Origin: an uncultured Eubacteriales bacterium
Lineage (GTDB): Bacteria; Bacillota; Clostridia; Oscillospirales; Oscillospiraceae
Direction: 5' to 3'
DNA: 14,913 bases
NCBI GenBank assembly: GCA_900544295.1
Contig: UQUO01000051.1
Coordinates: 1-14,913 of the forward strand
Part shown: positions 1 to 6,575 of the stretch, piece by piece
Position numbering within the stretch: position 1 is the stretch's first letter
Layout: every line of letters starts with the position of its first letter
The notes under the pieces: model-generated
What the model was told of the DNA's origin: nothing
The model's database searches: none
The model's input: the letters and a program-made list of their open reading frames with translations, nothing else
Translations under genes and position numbers: made by a program

Positions 1-20
1 AAGCGTTTTTCTTTGGGGCT

Positions 21-60
21 CCACCCCGTTTCTTTGGGCAAGACCAAAGAAATGGGGTGG
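21..60. repeat. 17-bp inverted repeat (stem-loop) in gene-free left edge
   Basis: Arms at 21-37 (CCACCCCGTTTCTTTGG) and 44-60 (CCAAAGAAATGGGGTGG) are complementary over 17 positions with a single G-T wobble, around a 6-base loop. A partial copy of the TTTCTTTGGG segment also lies just upstream at about 8-17. Neither strand has a T-run right after the hairpin, so it is not a convincing intrinsic terminator, although it lies downstream of prmA on the minus strand. It looks like a dispersed REP/MITE-like intergenic palindrome. The rest of 1-130 shows no gene. Confidence 0.6.
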
Positions 61-130
61 AAACAGCAGCACTAACCTAAAGTCCAGCAGGACAAAACGG
101 CGAGTTCCTCCAAACCCACCCCCAGCCTGC

Positions 131-1060
131 TCACGCCAGTTTACAAACAAAGGCGTGCCATTCAGCCTGATGGAGGTGCTCGATGATCTCAAACCCGGCG
201 GCTTCGAGGGCGCGGGAGACTTCGGCCTCTCGGCCGTCTATGATGCCGCTCGTTATGAAGACGCCCTTCTTCGACATGAAACCGGGGACGAGGGGGGCGA
301 GGGGGATTATGACGTCGGAGACGATGTTCGCGAGGACTATGTCGTAGCCCGCGCCCAGCTCGGCGCGCAGGGGGGCGTCGGCCAGGACGTCGCCGGTGTA
401 CATCTTGTAGATGCTCTCCCGGATGCCGTTGAGCTTCGCGTTCGCCGCGGCGGATTCGGGGCTTTTGGGGTCCACGTCGCAGCCGGCGCAGTAGGCGCAG
501 CCGAGCACCAGGGCGCCTATGCCCAGGATGCCGCTGCCGCAGCCGAGGTCGAGGACGAACTTCTCAGGCCCCGCGTATTTCTCCAGGGCCTCAAGGCACA
601 TGCGGGTCGTGGCGTGGCCGCCGGTGCCGAAGGCGAGGCCGGGGTCCAGCCGGAGGACGAGCCGCTCCGGAGCCTCCGGGATGGGCTCCCAGCTCGGGAG
701 GATGAGCAGCCTTTCGCCTATCTCAATGGGCTTGTAATACTGCTTCCAGCTCTCGGCCCAGTCCTCGTCCGCGACGGTGCGGCACTCGGGCTCAAGGCCG
801 GTGCCGTCCGTGAAGGCGGCGAGCTGCGCGCGGCCCTCCGGCGTGTCCTCAACGTAGAGCTTCACTCGGGAGACGCCGCGGTAGCGCGATTCCAGCTCCT
901 CGTCCACGTAGTCCCAATACTGCCGGTTCTGCTCCAGAAAACGGCGGAAGTCCGCCTCGTCCTCTATGACGAGACCCTCCGCGCCGAGGGCGGTGAGCCT
1001 TTCGCAGAGCGCGTCTATGTCCTCGGGACTGCTGCGGAAGGCGGCTTCTATCCATTGCAT
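131..1060 (-). CDS. prmA: Ribosomal protein L11 methyltransferase PrmA
   Basis: A cytosolic SAM-dependent methyltransferase of 309 residues, normal for bacterial PrmA, which trimethylates ribosomal protein L11. Visible motifs are the family signature LDPGLAFGTGGHATT at about 138-152, the SAM-binding glycine loop DLGCGSGILGIG at 171-182, an acidic DVDP after the second strand (195-198), and LANIVSDVI at 243-251, equivalent to the LANI motif. The N-terminal about 80 residues match the L11-recognition domain. The ATG at 1060 is preceded by GGGAG at 1070-1074 with a 9-base gap. That Shine-Dalgarno directly abuts the T-run of the terminator of the upstream gene hpf, so prmA is expressed either by read-through or from a promoter I cannot place with confidence. 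PrmA is often near dnaJ/rsmE in Firmicutes; here its neighbour is hpf. The assignment is firm. Confidence 0.96.
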   Translation of the reverse strand: MQWIEAAFRSSPEDIDALCERLTALGAEGLVIEDEADFRRFLEQNRQYWDYVDEELESRYRGVSRVKLYVEDTPEGRAQLAAFTDGTGLEPECRTVADEDWAESWKQYYKPIEIGERLLILPSWEPIPEAPERLVLRLDPGLAFGTGGHATTRMCLEALEKYAGPEKFVLDLGCGSGILGIGALVLGCAYCAGCDVDPKSPESAAANAKLNGIRESIYKMYTGDVLADAPLRAELGAGYDIVLANIVSDVIIPLAPLVPGFMSKKGVFITSGIIDGREAEVSRALEAAGFEIIEHLHQAEWHAFVCKLA

Positions 1061-1074
1061 ATGTATCAGCTCCC

Positions 1075-1102
1075 AAAAAAGCCCCCAAAAATGGGGGCTT
1101 TT
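1075..1102 (-). terminator. Intrinsic terminator of hpf
   Basis: Read on the minus strand, a GCCCCC/GGGGGC stem (1081-1086 with 1093-1098), extended by A-T pairs at 1077-1080/1099-1102, closes a 6-base loop. It is followed by six T residues (complement of 1075-1080). It lies 22 bases after the hpf stop and ends directly against the prmA Shine-Dalgarno. The A-tract on the other side makes it nominally bidirectional, but no plus-strand gene enters from the left. Confidence 0.85.
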
Positions 1103-1123
1103 GATGTGTGTTGTTCTGAAATA

Positions 1124-1666
1124 TCAGTCCTTGTCGTCCGTTATGAGGCCGTAGCCGCCGTTCTTGCGGCGGTAGACGACGGTGAACGCATCGCGCGCCT
1201 CGGCATTCCTGAAAACGAAGAACTCATGTTCGAGCAGGTTCATCTGCAGGATGGCCTCCTCGACGGACATGGGCGCGATGTAGAACTTCTTGTTGCGCAC
1301 GACCTTGAACTCTTCCTCCCCCGCGTCGTCCGAGGGGATCTGGAAGGGTTTGATCTCACGCTCTATCGCACCGTCACGCAGCCTTTTCTCCAGGCGCGTC
1401 TTGTTCTTGCGGATCTGCCTCTCGATGCTCGCGACTGCGGAGTCTATGGAGGCATACATGTCGCCGGTCAGCTCGCTCACGCGGTAGAACATTCCGTTGT
1501 TCTTGATGGTCACCTCGGCGCGGAAGCGGCCGCGCTCCGTGCTGAAGGTCACGAAGGCCTCGCTCTCCGTCTTGAAAAGCCTGTCGATCTTGCCGATCTT
1601 CTTTTCGGCGTAGGCGCGCAGCTCCTCGGAGGCGTCCATCTTCTTTTCCGTAAACGTGAACTTCAT
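1124..1666 (-). CDS. hpf: Ribosome hibernation promoting factor, long form
   Basis: A 180-residue long-form HPF (YfiA/RaiA superfamily). In this family the N-terminal domain binds the 30S decoding region and the C-terminal domain dimerises two copies, making 100S ribosome dimers in stationary phase. Residues 1-100 form the S30AE domain, with helix DASEELRAYAEKKIGKIDRLF and the basic IERQIRKNKTRLEKRL segment. Residues 101-122 are an acidic linker. Residues 123-176 are the C-terminal domain, with VRNKKFYIAPMSVEEAILQM and EHEFFVFRNAEARDAFTVVY, the usual dimerisation signature. The ATG at 1666 has a strong Shine-Dalgarno, AGGAAGGAGC, 8 bases upstream. It is probably transcribed from its own promoter (1709-1716), which overlaps a palindrome, and stops at the terminator 1075-1102. 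The assignment is firm. Confidence 0.96.
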   Translation of the reverse strand: MKFTFTEKKMDASEELRAYAEKKIGKIDRLFKTESEAFVTFSTERGRFRAEVTIKNNGMFYRVSELTGDMYASIDSAVASIERQIRKNKTRLEKRLRDGAIEREIKPFQIPSDDAGEEEFKVVRNKKFYIAPMSVEEAILQMNLLEHEFFVFRNAEARDAFTVVYRRKNGGYGLITDDKD

Positions 1667-1688
1667 TGGTTTCAGCTCCTTCCTGCGT

Positions 1689-1716
1689 ATATGGATATCG
1701 CCATATCCATATTAAC
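1689..1716 (-). promoter_or_regulatory. Predicted hpf promoter (extended -10) overlapping a 10-bp palindrome
   Basis: On the minus strand the sequence TGTTAATAT (1709-1717) reads as an extended -10 (TGn followed by TAATAT). No good -35 lies 17 bases upstream; the best is TTCTTT. The perfect inverted repeat ATATGGATAT-CGCC-ATATCCATAT (1689-1712) overlaps the -10 and spans the expected start site near 1702. That position favours a DNA operator over an RNA hairpin, since only half the palindrome would be transcribed. The repressor is unknown. Confidence 0.5.
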
Positions 1717-1757
1717 ATACCTGTTCTCTAAAAAGAAGAGGATTTTGTAAATTTTAT

Positions 1758-3707
1758 TCACGAATAGATGGTGCAATCCGGCAGGGCGGAGGAGAGATAG
1801 CTTATCTCCAGCGGCGAGATGCCGCAGCCCTTGAGATAGAGCGTGCGCAGGCCCGTCATGCCGTAGAGGGCGGAGGTGTCCGTTATGGGGCAGTTTTCAA
1901 GGTCTAGGGTCTGCAGGTTCTTGAGGTCCTTGAGCGCGGAGAGCTCCCAGACGCCGCAGCCGTTCAGGGAGAGGTGCTCAAGGCTGGTGCAGGAGGAGAG
2001 CGGGCTCAGGTCGCTCAGGTTGGCGTTGTAGCTCAGGTGCAGCTCACGCAGGTCCTTCATGCCGCCCAGGGCCTCGATCTCTCGCAGGTCGTTGTGCATG
2101 AGGCTGAGACTGGTCAGCGCGGTCAGGGTGCGCAGCTCGTCTATGGAGCCGAGGCCGCAGCTGTCGAGCTCCAGCGCCGTCAGCGAGGTCTGGGCGCCGA
2201 GGCCCTTGAGGTTCAGATAGGGGTTGTTGTTCAGCAGCAGGGTCTGGAGGGACTTGAAGCGGGATATCTCCTCCAGGCTCTGGACGTTCTGGCCGGAGGC
2301 GTCCACGAAGGTGTCCGTCAGGTTGTAGACGCTCTCGCCCAGGCGGACGCCGTAGATCTCCTCGGAGGCGCTGACCTGGCAGGAGGGCAGCTTCTCCTTG
2401 AGCGCGTCCACGGCCGCGCCGGTGATGTCGAAGCAGCCCGTGAGGTCCAGCGTCCTGAGCGCCGTCAGCCCTTCGAGGGAGGCGAGGTCCGTGTCCTTTA
2501 TCGCCGTGTCCCTGAGGCTCAGGCTCGTGAGCTTCGTGAGCCCGGAGAGGACGGAGAGATTTGTGACGGCGCAGCCGTCGAGCTTCAGCTCCGTGAGCTC
2601 CGTGAGGCCCGAGAGGGCCGCGAGGTTCGTGACGGCGGACTTCGACAGGTCGAGGTATTGCAGCTTCGTCAGCGCCATGATGGGCGAGAGGCTGGAGACC
2701 TTGGTGGAGCCCAGGTCCAGCCTGGCGAGCTCGGGCATATTCACGAGGGCGGAGATGTCGGAGAGCTCCGCGTTGTCCGAGAGGTCCAGGCTCTTGAGCG
2801 CCGTGCAGTCCGCAAGGGCCGAGATGTCCGTCACGCCCCGGCCGCTGAGGTCGAGCTCGGTCACGTCGGACTTGAAGTCCACGCCGCCGAGGGAGAGGTC
2901 CTTGACCTCCACCGTCGCCTCGTCGGAGAACACCGTGCAGTTCGGCAGCTTTTCCTGGAGCGCCTTCAGCTCAGTGTCCGTGATCTCGCGCTCGCGGATG
3001 TCCAGCGTGGTGAGGCCCGGGAGACTGTACAGCGGCTCCAGGCTCTCGACCGGGTTGCCGTTCAGGTAGAGCGTGCGCAGCTCCGAAAGGCCCTTGATGG
3101 GGGAGATGTCCCTGATGTCGTTGTCGCTCAGCGAGAGGGAGCGCAGCTTCGTCAGGCCCGAGATGGCGGAGACGTCGGTCAGCCCGCAGTCGTTGAGGGA
3201 CAGGGCCGTGAGCTCCGTCAGCGTGGAGAGCGTGTCCAGCTCCTCTCCGGAGAGCTGCACGCCGGAGAGCACGAGCGTCTCCGTGTCCTGCGTGACCTCC
3301 TTGCCGCCTATGGTCAGGGCCTCGTCCTCGTCACCGCCGGCCTTGTACTCTGCGAGCAGGGCCTCGGCGGCGGAGCCGGAGTTCTTCTTGAGCCAGCTCT
3401 CCAGCAGGTAGACGGCGCTGGTGCTGTCCCCGCGCTGATAGTAGCAGCGCGCGAGCAGGACGGCGGCGTCCTCCGTGGCGTCCTCGTCGTAGGCGCGCTG
3501 CGCGGCCTCGGCGGCGCTGCCGTAGTCGCCGGCGATGTAGTATTCCATCGCGGAGGAGTAATATTCCTCATATTTGTCCGCCCCCTTGGAGCGGCCCATT
3601 AGCAGTATGGCCAGGACGATTATGGCGATGGCCATACAGACCCCGACGCATATGAGGATGATGTTGCGCTTTTCGCGGCTCATGCCGCGCCTTTTGGCGT
3701 TTCTCAT
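1758..3707 (-). CDS. Membrane-anchored leucine-rich repeat protein with TPR-like stalk
   Basis: About 649 residues; not a named family. The order is a short basic N-terminus, one hydrophobic segment (about 15-38, IILICVGVCMAIAIIVLAIL), a TPR-like helical stretch (about 45-122, YYIAGDYGSAAEAAQRAYDE then LLARCYYQRGDSTSAVYLLE), and then internalin-style repeats of the form LTxLxxLxLxxNxIxDISPLxGL to the end. Three LRR modules can be seen. Each closes with an LPxC cap: LPNC near 254, LPSC near 440 and LPDC near 642. The topology predicted from the positive N-terminus is inside-to-outside, placing the LRRs on the cell surface, probably for protein binding. I chose the ATG at 3707 because GGGGTGA lies at good spacing; an in-frame GTG at 3716 is the alternative. 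It follows the M29 peptidase by 17 bases and is probably co-transcribed with it. The partner is unknown. Confidence 0.85.
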   Translation of the reverse strand: MRNAKRRGMSREKRNIILICVGVCMAIAIIVLAILLMGRSKGADKYEEYYSSAMEYYIAGDYGSAAEAAQRAYDEDATEDAAVLLARCYYQRGDSTSAVYLLESWLKKNSGSAAEALLAEYKAGGDEDEALTIGGKEVTQDTETLVLSGVQLSGEELDTLSTLTELTALSLNDCGLTDVSAISGLTKLRSLSLSDNDIRDISPIKGLSELRTLYLNGNPVESLEPLYSLPGLTTLDIREREITDTELKALQEKLPNCTVFSDEATVEVKDLSLGGVDFKSDVTELDLSGRGVTDISALADCTALKSLDLSDNAELSDISALVNMPELARLDLGSTKVSSLSPIMALTKLQYLDLSKSAVTNLAALSGLTELTELKLDGCAVTNLSVLSGLTKLTSLSLRDTAIKDTDLASLEGLTALRTLDLTGCFDITGAAVDALKEKLPSCQVSASEEIYGVRLGESVYNLTDTFVDASGQNVQSLEEISRFKSLQTLLLNNNPYLNLKGLGAQTSLTALELDSCGLGSIDELRTLTALTSLSLMHNDLREIEALGGMKDLRELHLSYNANLSDLSPLSSCTSLEHLSLNGCGVWELSALKDLKNLQTLDLENCPITDTSALYGMTGLRTLYLKGCGISPLEISYLSSALPDCTIYS

Positions 3708-3724
3708 GTCCGTCACCCCGTTTC

Positions 3725-4954
3725 TCAGAAGGCCCAGCCGCCGGAGCGGAAGATGGGCAGGCGCTCCCCGGAGGCGGTAAGCCCCGTGATGTCCAGCTCC
3801 GCGGAGCCTATCATGAAGTCCTCGTGGACCATGGAGTCGTTGACGCCCATGGCGCGCAGCTCATCGAGGCTGTATTTTTCGTAGTCGCGGATGTTGCTGG
3901 AGTAGCCGCGGCCCAGGGCGAGGTGGCAGGCGGCGTTCTCGTCGAAGAGGGTGTTGTAGAAGAGGATGCCGCTCTCGCGGATGGGGCTTTCATACGGCAC
4001 GAGCGCGCACTCGCCCAGCATGGCCGCGCCCTCGTCCATGCCCACGAGGGTGCGCAGGGCGTCCTCGTTCTTCTCCGCGTGCAGCTCGACGACCCGCCCG
4101 CCCTCGAAGCGGAGCCAAAAATCCTCTATGAGCACGCCCTGGACGGCGAGGGGCCGCGTGGCGTGGACGACGCCCTCGGCATCGCCGGCGCGCGGGGTGA
4201 CGAAGAGCTCCTCGGAGGGGATGTTTGGGTTATACTCCACGCCGTTTACCGGGCAGCGCTCCGCTCCGCCGAGGAAGAGGGCCTCCGGGATGAGGCCGAC
4301 GCGCAGCTCGGTGCCGTTCGGGTCCCTGTACTCCAGGGCGGTGAGGCCCATGGCGTTGAGGGCCTCGGCGCGGGCCTTGATATCGAGATCGTGCAGGCGC
4401 CAGTTCTCCAGGGGGTCGCCCTCCAGGGCGCGGGAGCAGGAGAGGATGGCCTCCCAGAGCCTTTCCACCGCGCGGCCCTTCGGCAGCTCCGGGAAGACCT
4501 TCTTGGCCCATTTCTCGCCCGGAACGGCGGCGATGCACCACTGCTCGCGGTTCTCCCGCGCGTCGATGTAGGGCCGCAGCTTCTGGTAGCGGGCCTGCAT
4601 GCCTGCGGCGTATTTGGCCTGGTCTATGCCCGCCAGGCCGTCCGGGTCCTCGCTCAGGACGACGATGCGGGCGGGCAGCGCCTCCGTCTGCCAGCGCTGC
4701 TTTTCCTCCTCCCAGGCCTTGACCTCGCCCAGCTTTTTCGCGCTCTTATACCGGACGGCGAGGCGCGTCAGCGGCTGGTGCCGCCAGTCCACCTCCACCT
4801 CCGAGGCCCCGGCCCTGTAGCACTCTGCGGCCAGCAGCTCTATAAACTCCGGCTGCTCCAGCCCCGCTACTATGATGACCGGCTGGCCCTTCTGCACAGC
4901 GGCGCCCGTGCGCGCGATGAGCCGGGCGTAGCCTTTCAAAACAGTCTTTTTCAT
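3725..4954 (-). CDS. M29-family aminopeptidase (AmpS/AmpT-type metallopeptidase)
   Basis: A 409-residue cytosolic aminopeptidase of MEROPS family M29, normal length; members remove N-terminal residues using a two-metal centre. The order of the expected metal and catalytic residues is intact: Glu249 in NIPSEELFVTP, Glu315 in GECALVPYESPI, His344 and Tyr351 in DENAACHLALGRGY, and His377 and Asp379 in SMVHEDFMIG. These positions follow the Thermus AmpT numbering as I recall it. The start is taken as the ATG at 4954: the AGGTGAGG sequence (4961-4968) sits 6 bases before it. A GTG at 4966 would lie inside that Shine-Dalgarno. It is first gene of a leftward unit with the LRR protein, driven by the promoter at 5072-5100 with a leader of about 110 bases. 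Its physiological substrates cannot be read from sequence. Confidence 0.92.
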   Translation of the reverse strand: MKKTVLKGYARLIARTGAAVQKGQPVIIVAGLEQPEFIELLAAECYRAGASEVEVDWRHQPLTRLAVRYKSAKKLGEVKAWEEEKQRWQTEALPARIVVLSEDPDGLAGIDQAKYAAGMQARYQKLRPYIDARENREQWCIAAVPGEKWAKKVFPELPKGRAVERLWEAILSCSRALEGDPLENWRLHDLDIKARAEALNAMGLTALEYRDPNGTELRVGLIPEALFLGGAERCPVNGVEYNPNIPSEELFVTPRAGDAEGVVHATRPLAVQGVLIEDFWLRFEGGRVVELHAEKNEDALRTLVGMDEGAAMLGECALVPYESPIRESGILFYNTLFDENAACHLALGRGYSSNIRDYEKYSLDELRAMGVNDSMVHEDFMIGSAELDITGLTASGERLPIFRSGGWAF

Positions 4955-4999
4955 ATTTTGCCTCACCTGTGAAGTTGATTATTTAAGGATTAACTATTG

Positions 5000-5028
5000 T
5001 TGATATGCGGGTTTTTGTGTGATATTAT
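5000..5028 (+). promoter_or_regulatory. Predicted sigma-A promoter for glyQS operon
   Basis: TTGATA (5000-5005), a 17-base spacer and TATTAT (5023-5028) on the plus strand, in an AT-rich island. The predicted start is near 5035, giving a leader of about 105 bases before glyQS. The promoter lies inside the leader region of the divergent M29 gene, so the two transcripts overlap head-on. Confidence 0.65.
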
Positions 5029-5071
5029 GTAGTGTGCTTCTGACGGGGAAAAGGGCGGCCCGTCCGGAGCC

Positions 5072-5100
5072 ATTATAGCATATATCTCCGCCATATGCAA
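5072..5100 (-). promoter_or_regulatory. Predicted sigma-A promoter for M29 aminopeptidase / LRR unit
   Basis: On the minus strand, TTGCAT (complement of 5095-5100), a 17-base spacer and a consensus TATAAT (complement of 5072-5077). The predicted start is near 5065. It fires leftward across the glyQS promoter and is itself crossed by glyQS transcription. Confidence 0.72.
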
Positions 5101-5106
5101 AAATCT

Positions 5107-5125
5107 CCGCAGAAGCCATCTGCGG
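5107..5125 (+). promoter_or_regulatory. Leader hairpin abutting the glyQS ribosome binding site
   Basis: A perfect 7-bp stem CCGCAGA/TCTGCGG with a 5-base AGCCA loop. It ends one base before the purine-rich Shine-Dalgarno (AAAGGAAG, 5127-5134). There is no T-run, so it is not a terminator. No T-box features (TGGNACC core, long stem I) are visible in the short leader. It may tune initiation or protect the 5' end; function unproven. Confidence 0.4.
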
Positions 5126-5140
5126 GAAAGGAAGTAAAAA

Positions 5141-6565
5141 ATGAAAAACACGGAAAAGACGATGGAAAAGCTCGTGGCCCTGTGCAAGAACAGGGGCTTC
5201 ATCTACGCCGGGAGCGAGATCTACGGCGGTCTTGCCAACAGCTGGGACTACGGCCCCCTCGGCGCGGAGCTCAAAAACAACGTCAAAAAGGCCTGGTGGA
5301 AGAAGTTCGTCCAGGAGAACCCCTATAACGTCGGGCTCGATTCCGCCATCCTCATGAACCCCCAGGTCTGGGTCGCCTCCGGCCACGTCACCACCTTCAA
5401 CGACCCGCTCATCGACTGCAAGGCCTGCAAGATGCGCCACAGGGCCGACAAGCTCATCGAGGACTGGCTTAAGGAGAACCCCGTCGAGGGCGCGAACGTC
5501 GAGGCCATGACGAACGACGAGATGGTCGCCTTCATCCGTGAGCATAATATACCCTGCCCGGGCTGCGGAAAGTCGGATTTTACCGACATCCGCAAATTTA
5601 ACCTCATGTTCAAGACCCATCAGGGCGTCACCGAGGACTCGGCCAGCGAGGTCTACCTCCGCCCCGAGACGGCGCAGGGCATCTTTGTGAACTTCAAGAG
5701 CATTCAGCGTACCACCCGGCGGAAGATCCCCTTCGGCGTCTGCCAGATAGGCAAGAGCTTCCGCAACGAGATAACCCCGGGCAACTTCACCTTCCGCACC
5801 CGCGAGTTCGAGCAGATGGAGCTGGAGTTCTTCTGCGAGCCCGGCACGGACCTTGAGTGGTTCAGCTATTGGCGCGGCTTCTGCCGCGACTGGCTGGTCG
5901 GCCTCGGCATGAAGGAGGAGAACCTCCGCCTGCGCGACCACGAGAAGGAGGAGCTCTCCTTCTACTCCAAAGCGACGACGGACTTCGAGTATTTGTTCCC
6001 CTTCGGCTGGGGCGAGCTCTGGGGCGTCGCGGACAGGACGGACTACGACCTCACCCAGCACCAGACCCACTCCGGCCAGGACCTCAGCTACTTCGACCAG
6101 GAGAAGAACGAGCGCTACGTCCCCTACGTCGTGGAGCCCTCCCTGGGCGCGGACCGCGTGACCCTCGCCTTCCTCGCGGACGCCTACGACGAGGAGGTCG
6201 TGGACGCGGCGAAGAACGACACCCGCGTCGTCCTGCACCTGCACCCGGCCCTCGCGCCCATGAAGGTCGCCGTGCTGCCCCTCTCGAAGAAGGAAGTCCT
6301 CGCCGGCCCGGCCAGGGAGCTCTACGCCGAGCTCTCCAAGCACTTTATGTGCGACTACGACGACACCGGCTCCATAGGCAAGCGCTACCGCCGCCAGGAC
6401 GAGATCGGCACGCCCTTCTGCGTGACGCTGGACTTCACGACGGTCGGCGACGCCGAGACCCCCGCGGACAACTGCGTCACCGTCCGCGAGCGCGACAGCA
6501 TGCAGCAGGTGCGCCTGCCCATCTCCGAGCTCGTTTCCTACCTGAGCGAGAGGCTCGCCTACTGA
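5141..6565 (+). CDS. glyQS: Glycine--tRNA ligase, alpha2 type
   Basis: A 474-residue class II aminoacyl-tRNA synthetase that charges tRNA-Gly. It is the single-chain homodimeric form, not the GlyQ/GlyS tetramer. Visible features are the N-terminal [20 protein letters not shown] (motif 1 region), a zinc-knuckle-like pair CKAC and CPGC in the insertion, [12 protein letters not shown], class II motif 2 in [36 protein letters not shown], motif 3 in [14 protein letters not shown], and a C-terminal anticodon-binding domain ([10 protein letters not shown] through [20 protein letters not shown]). The ATG at 5141 has AAAGGAAG upstream at good spacing. It is first gene of an operon; the next gene starts 10 bases after its stop. 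A GlyRS gene has no obvious pathway link to its two downstream partners. Confidence 0.97.
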   Translation: MKNTEKTMEKLVALCKNRGFIYAGSEIYGGLANSWDYGPLGAELKNNVKKAWWKKFVQENPYNVGLDSAILMNPQVWVASGHVTTFNDPLIDCKACKMRHRADKLIEDWLKENPVEGANVEAMTNDEMVAFIREHNIPCPGCGKSDFTDIRKFNLMFKTHQGVTEDSASEVYLRPETAQGIFVNFKSIQRTTRRKIPFGVCQIGKSFRNEITPGNFTFRTREFEQMELEFFCEPGTDLEWFSYWRGFCRDWLVGLGMKEENLRLRDHEKEELSFYSKATTDFEYLFPFGWGELWGVADRTDYDLTQHQTHSGQDLSYFDQEKNERYVPYVVEPSLGADRVTLAFLADAYDEEVVDAAKNDTRVVLHLHPALAPMKVAVLPLSKKEVLAGPARELYAELSKHFMCDYDDTGSIGKRYRRQDEIGTPFCVTLDFTTVGDAETPADNCVTVRERDSMQQVRLPISELVSYLSERLAY

Positions 6566-6575
6566 GGCACAGGCC

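Noticed and set aside
21..60. Intrinsic terminator for prmA
   Set aside because: The stem is long, but no T-run follows it on the minus strand (the sequence continues GAGCCCC) and it begins about 70 bases after the stop.
155..1750. Long plus-strand open frame opposite prmA and hpf
   Set aside because: Its protein is unrelated to any family and rich in Ala/Gly/Val/Glu. The opposite strand encodes clear PrmA and HPF. GC-rich DNA commonly keeps antisense frames open.
1974..3602. Long plus-strand open frame opposite the LRR gene
   Set aside because: It is a repetitive, Gln/Arg/Leu-rich mirror of the LRR codons with no start signal.
4955..4966. GTG start for the M29 peptidase
   Set aside because: The GTG is part of the AGGTGAGG Shine-Dalgarno that serves the ATG at 4954.
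5029..5140. T-box riboswitch upstream of glyQS
   Set aside because: The leader is only about 105 bases and shows no T-box core, no stem I architecture and no terminator/antiterminator pair.
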